DNA of 17,279 nt from an uncultured bacterium (GTDB lineage Bacteria > Cloacimonadota > Cloacimonadia > Cloacimonadales > Cloacimonadaceae), in assembly GCA_937924555.1 (NCBI GenBank), contig CALDSN010000023.1, forward strand, positions 1-17,279. The letters run 5' to 3'. Numbering within the stretch: the stretch's first letter is position 1; the number at the start of each line of letters is the position of its first letter. Under the pieces are notes generated by a model. That model made no database searches. It had not been told where the DNA came from and saw only the letters and a program-made list of their open reading frames with translations. Positions 15,171 to 17,279 of this stretch are shown piece by piece. The position numbers were made by a program, and so were the translations under genes.

Positions 15171-16331
15171 ATGAAGATGATAAAACCGGGCATCAGAACA
15201 TGGCTGCTGGCTATATACCTGATCCTGTCCATCGGCGGTTTGATGGTGCTGAACAGGGTGTTCCAAACCAATCAGGCACAACTTCAGGAAGCCATGAACC
15301 ACATGGAACTTAGCGAAGAATTGCGGCAGATTAAGCTGCACAGCAGTGAGGACTCCCTGAAGGCAGTGGAGATAATGGAGAACTTCGGTTCCGCAAAAAG
15401 CGTGGTGAAGCTAAGTCTAAGCGAGTCAAGATTCTATGCTGCCTTGACCCTATTAATCATCATCATTGTGTCCAGTAGTGTATTCTTCATTGTGCTAACG
15501 CGTATCAGTAAACCACTCAGGGAGTTGCAGAGTGCTACGGAGCAGATACGGCATGGCAATTTCAGCGTACACCTGCCTGAAACGGGCATCCACGAGATGA
15601 AGATGCTGAAGAACTCCTTCAATGTGATGTCCCGCGAGTTGGAAGCTGTGCAGAAACGGCTGTTGGTGGCGGAGAAAGAGATGATTTGGAAAGACCTTTC
15701 CCGCATCCTTGCGCACGAGATAAAGAATCCTTTAACCCCCATCCAGCTTGCCGTGCAACGCCTGGAAGAACGTATGGAAACAGACCCGCAGGGCGTTATC
15801 AGAATTCTGGGTGAATCCCTGGACATTGTGAAACAAGAGATAGAGAACCTCCGTTTGTTGGCACAGGATTTCTCCAGCTTTGCCAAGGTTAGCAAGGCGC
15901 AAAGAGAATACTTTAATCCCGAAACCAGCATCCGCGATATCTGCCGTTCCTATGCGGCAGATTACAATCTGGTGCTGGATTTAATGCCCGACTTATTGGT
16001 GTTGTTCGATAAAACTCACTTCTACCAAGTGATAACCAACATCCTGCAGAATGCCATCGATGCCTCCGAACCGGGGAAACCGATAACTATCACCCTGAAC
16101 AAAGACAAGAACTATGTGATCATCAGCATCAAAGATCAGGGAACGGGGATAGAGGCAGAGGACTTGGTGAGGGTGTTCGAGCCGTATTTCTCGCGTAAGA
16201 CCAAAGGCACAGGGCTGGGATTGGCGTTGGTTAAGAAACTGTGTGAAGCAAACTTCGCCATTGTGCGGGTGAAGAGCAAACCGGGAGAAGGCAGCGAATT
16301 TACCCTTATTATTGAGGGTAGCAAAGCATGA
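15171..16331 (+). CDS. NtrY-like membrane sensor histidine kinase
   Basis: A 386-residue inner-membrane kinase with ribosome site AGGAAAG before ATG 15171. Two helices (11-30 and 88-111) bracket a short periplasmic segment of ~57 residues, probably helical, with no known ligand-binding fold. A HAMP domain follows (~112-165, SKPLRELQSATEQIRHGNFS). HisKA contains LAHEIKNPLTPIQLAVQRLE with His182. The ATPase has N-box residues Asn290 and Asn294, G1 DQGTG (322-326) and G2 GTGLGLA (346-352). The H-box form, the HAMP and the DUF4390-like gene upstream match NtrY of ntrYX systems, though full-length NtrY is much longer (four helices and a PAS domain). Its stop overlaps the start of the response regulator (ATGA), so they are coupled. 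The signal sensed cannot be told. Confidence 0.9.
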   Translation: MKMIKPGIRTWLLAIYLILSIGGLMVLNRVFQTNQAQLQEAMNHMELSEELRQIKLHSSEDSLKAVEIMENFGSAKSVVKLSLSESRFYAALTLLIIIIVSSSVFFIVLTRISKPLRELQSATEQIRHGNFSVHLPETGIHEMKMLKNSFNVMSRELEAVQKRLLVAEKEMIWKDLSRILAHEIKNPLTPIQLAVQRLEERMETDPQGVIRILGESLDIVKQEIENLRLLAQDFSSFAKVSKAQREYFNPETSIRDICRSYAADYNLVLDLMPDLLVLFDKTHFYQVITNILQNAIDASEPGKPITITLNKDKNYVIISIKDQGTGIEAEDLVRVFEPYFSRKTKGTGLGLALVKKLCEANFAIVRVKSKPGEGSEFTLIIEGSKA

Positions 16332-17279
16332 AAGTCCTTGTAATAGACGACGAAAAGAACATCTGCATCACCATCACCAGTATCTTGACGGATGATGGTT
16401 ATGAGGTGCAAAGCTGCCACACTGCCAAGTGCGGGATAAGCGCAGCCGAAGATGCTGACCCGGATGTGATATTGCTGGATGTGAAGCTGCCGGATATGAA
16501 CGGCATCGATGTCCTCGCCAAGCTTAAAAAGAGCCAGCCGGGAACTCCGGTGGTGATGATCTCCGGCAACAGCGCAATATCCGATGCGGTTAAGGCTATC
16601 AAGCTTGGTGCCTTTGACTTTCTGGAAAAGCCCCTCAGCCTGCCCAAAGTGAAGCTGACCATCTCCAAAGCCTTGGAGTTTTCCCGTCTTGCCCGTGAAT
16701 TGCAACGGATGCGCAGCGAGAATGAGCAGAACTGGGAGATGATAGGCAACAGTGCAGCAATACAGGATGTGAACGCCATCATCAACCGCATCGCTCCTTC
16801 CAATGCCAAAGTGCTAATCCAAGGCGAAAGCGGTACGGGCAAAGAACTTGTGGCGCGCCTTATCCATGCCCGCAGTCCACGCTTGAGTAAGCCCTTCATC
16901 AAGTTTAACTCCGCCGCAATTCCCCGTGAGCTGGTGGAAAGCGAATTGTTCGGTTATGAGCGGGGAGCCTTTACCGGAGCGCAGAACCGCAAGCGCGGTA
17001 AGCTGGAGGAAGCAGATGGTGGAAGCCTGTTCCTTGATGAGATTGGCGACATGGAACCTGCTGCCCAAGCCAAGATACTCAGGGTGATTCAGGAAGGCGA
17101 GTTTGAGCGTGTAGGCGGCAACCACACTCACCGCATTGATGTGCGCATAATTGCTGCCACAAACAAGGATTTGGCTGCCATGGTGAATAACGGCAGCTTT
17201 AGAGAAGACCTCTTTTACCGCCTGAATGTTGTCCCCATTTACACTCCACCGCTGCGAAAACGCGCTTTCCCGGGAAATC
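16328..17279 (+). CDS. NtrX/NtrC-like sigma-54 response regulator, 3' truncated
   Basis: The reading frame begins at ATG 16328, overlapping the kinase stop, and runs off the window, giving ~317 visible residues. The receiver domain has Asp7-Asp8, phospho-acceptor Asp51 in LLDVKLPDMNG and Lys101 in EKPLS. The AAA+ domain has Walker A GESGTGKE (166-173), GYERGAFTGA (GAFTGA 213-218) and Walker B LFLDE (Asp237-Glu238). These are followed by EFERVGG, IIAATNKDL and FREDLFYRLNVVPI. The DNA-binding domain is missing beyond the contig end. The last ~19 bases (17261 on) give RAFPGN where the family has R-x-x-D-I/F-P, so the end is suspect. It is the expected partner of the kinase just upstream and should activate sigma-54 promoters. 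It is a paralogue of the minus-strand regulator. Confidence 0.9.
   Translation, partial: MKVLVIDDEKNICITITSILTDDGYEVQSCHTAKCGISAAEDADPDVILLDVKLPDMNGIDVLAKLKKSQPGTPVVMISGNSAISDAVKAIKLGAFDFLEKPLSLPKVKLTISKALEFSRLARELQRMRSENEQNWEMIGNSAAIQDVNAIINRIAPSNAKVLIQGESGTGKELVARLIHARSPRLSKPFIKFNSAAIPRELVESELFGYERGAFTGAQNRKRGKLEEADGGSLFLDEIGDMEPAAQAKILRVIQEGEFERVGGNHTHRIDVRIIAATNKDLAAMVNNGSFREDLFYRLNVVPIYTPPLRKRAFPGN

Overview
The window is a metagenome-style contig of a Gram-negative, FCB-type bacterium. The best guess is Cloacimonadota (Cloacimonas-like). This rests on an exported protein ending in a PNPFNPSTTI-type secretion-sorting domain, on lipoprotein and outer-membrane-barrel genes, on sigma-54 activators, and on the general protein style. 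No rRNA or other marker gene is present to confirm it. The first 46 bases are not biological: they are the end of an Illumina P7 primer with a 6-base index, so the first gene is cut at base 47. The last gene is cut by the 3' end, where the final ~19 bases also look unreliable.

Layout, left to right. (1) A 5'-truncated MFS transporter. (2) A single secreted L-type-lectin-like protein with its own promoter candidate and a strong intrinsic terminator. (3) An NfsA-like nitroreductase. (4) A long hairpin built of 11-base units. (5) A same-strand run of four genes: an Elp3-like radical SAM enzyme, a lipoprotein, a beta-barrel outer-membrane protein and a membrane-anchored vWA/GATase-like protein. 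The last three are stop/start overlapped and probably form one translational unit. (6) A 381-base convergent gap with small hairpins. (7) Two NtrB/NtrC-type two-component systems transcribed divergently from a shared 350-base intergenic region. The minus-strand system has an unusual kinase: a lipobox, a periplasmic FG-GAP-like propeller with Ca-binding-type loops, one membrane helix, a PAS-like region and a divergent H-box. It is followed by a sigma-54 activator. The plus-strand system is NtrY/NtrX-like and is preceded by a DUF4390-like gene, which is the known order of ntrYX loci. That DUF4390-like frame appears broken by one extra G.

The two most distinctive points are the two intergenic hairpins (about 4204-4273 and 14405-14481), both built from 11-base units with a TCATTAC-type core, and the propeller-lipoprotein histidine kinase. 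A good sigma-70 promoter (TTGACA-17-TAGAAT) lies before the minus-strand kinase and fixes its start. The two systems probably sense envelope or extracellular state and drive sigma-54 promoters, but their targets are not visible here. No tRNA, rRNA, CRISPR array, transposase or phage gene was seen.
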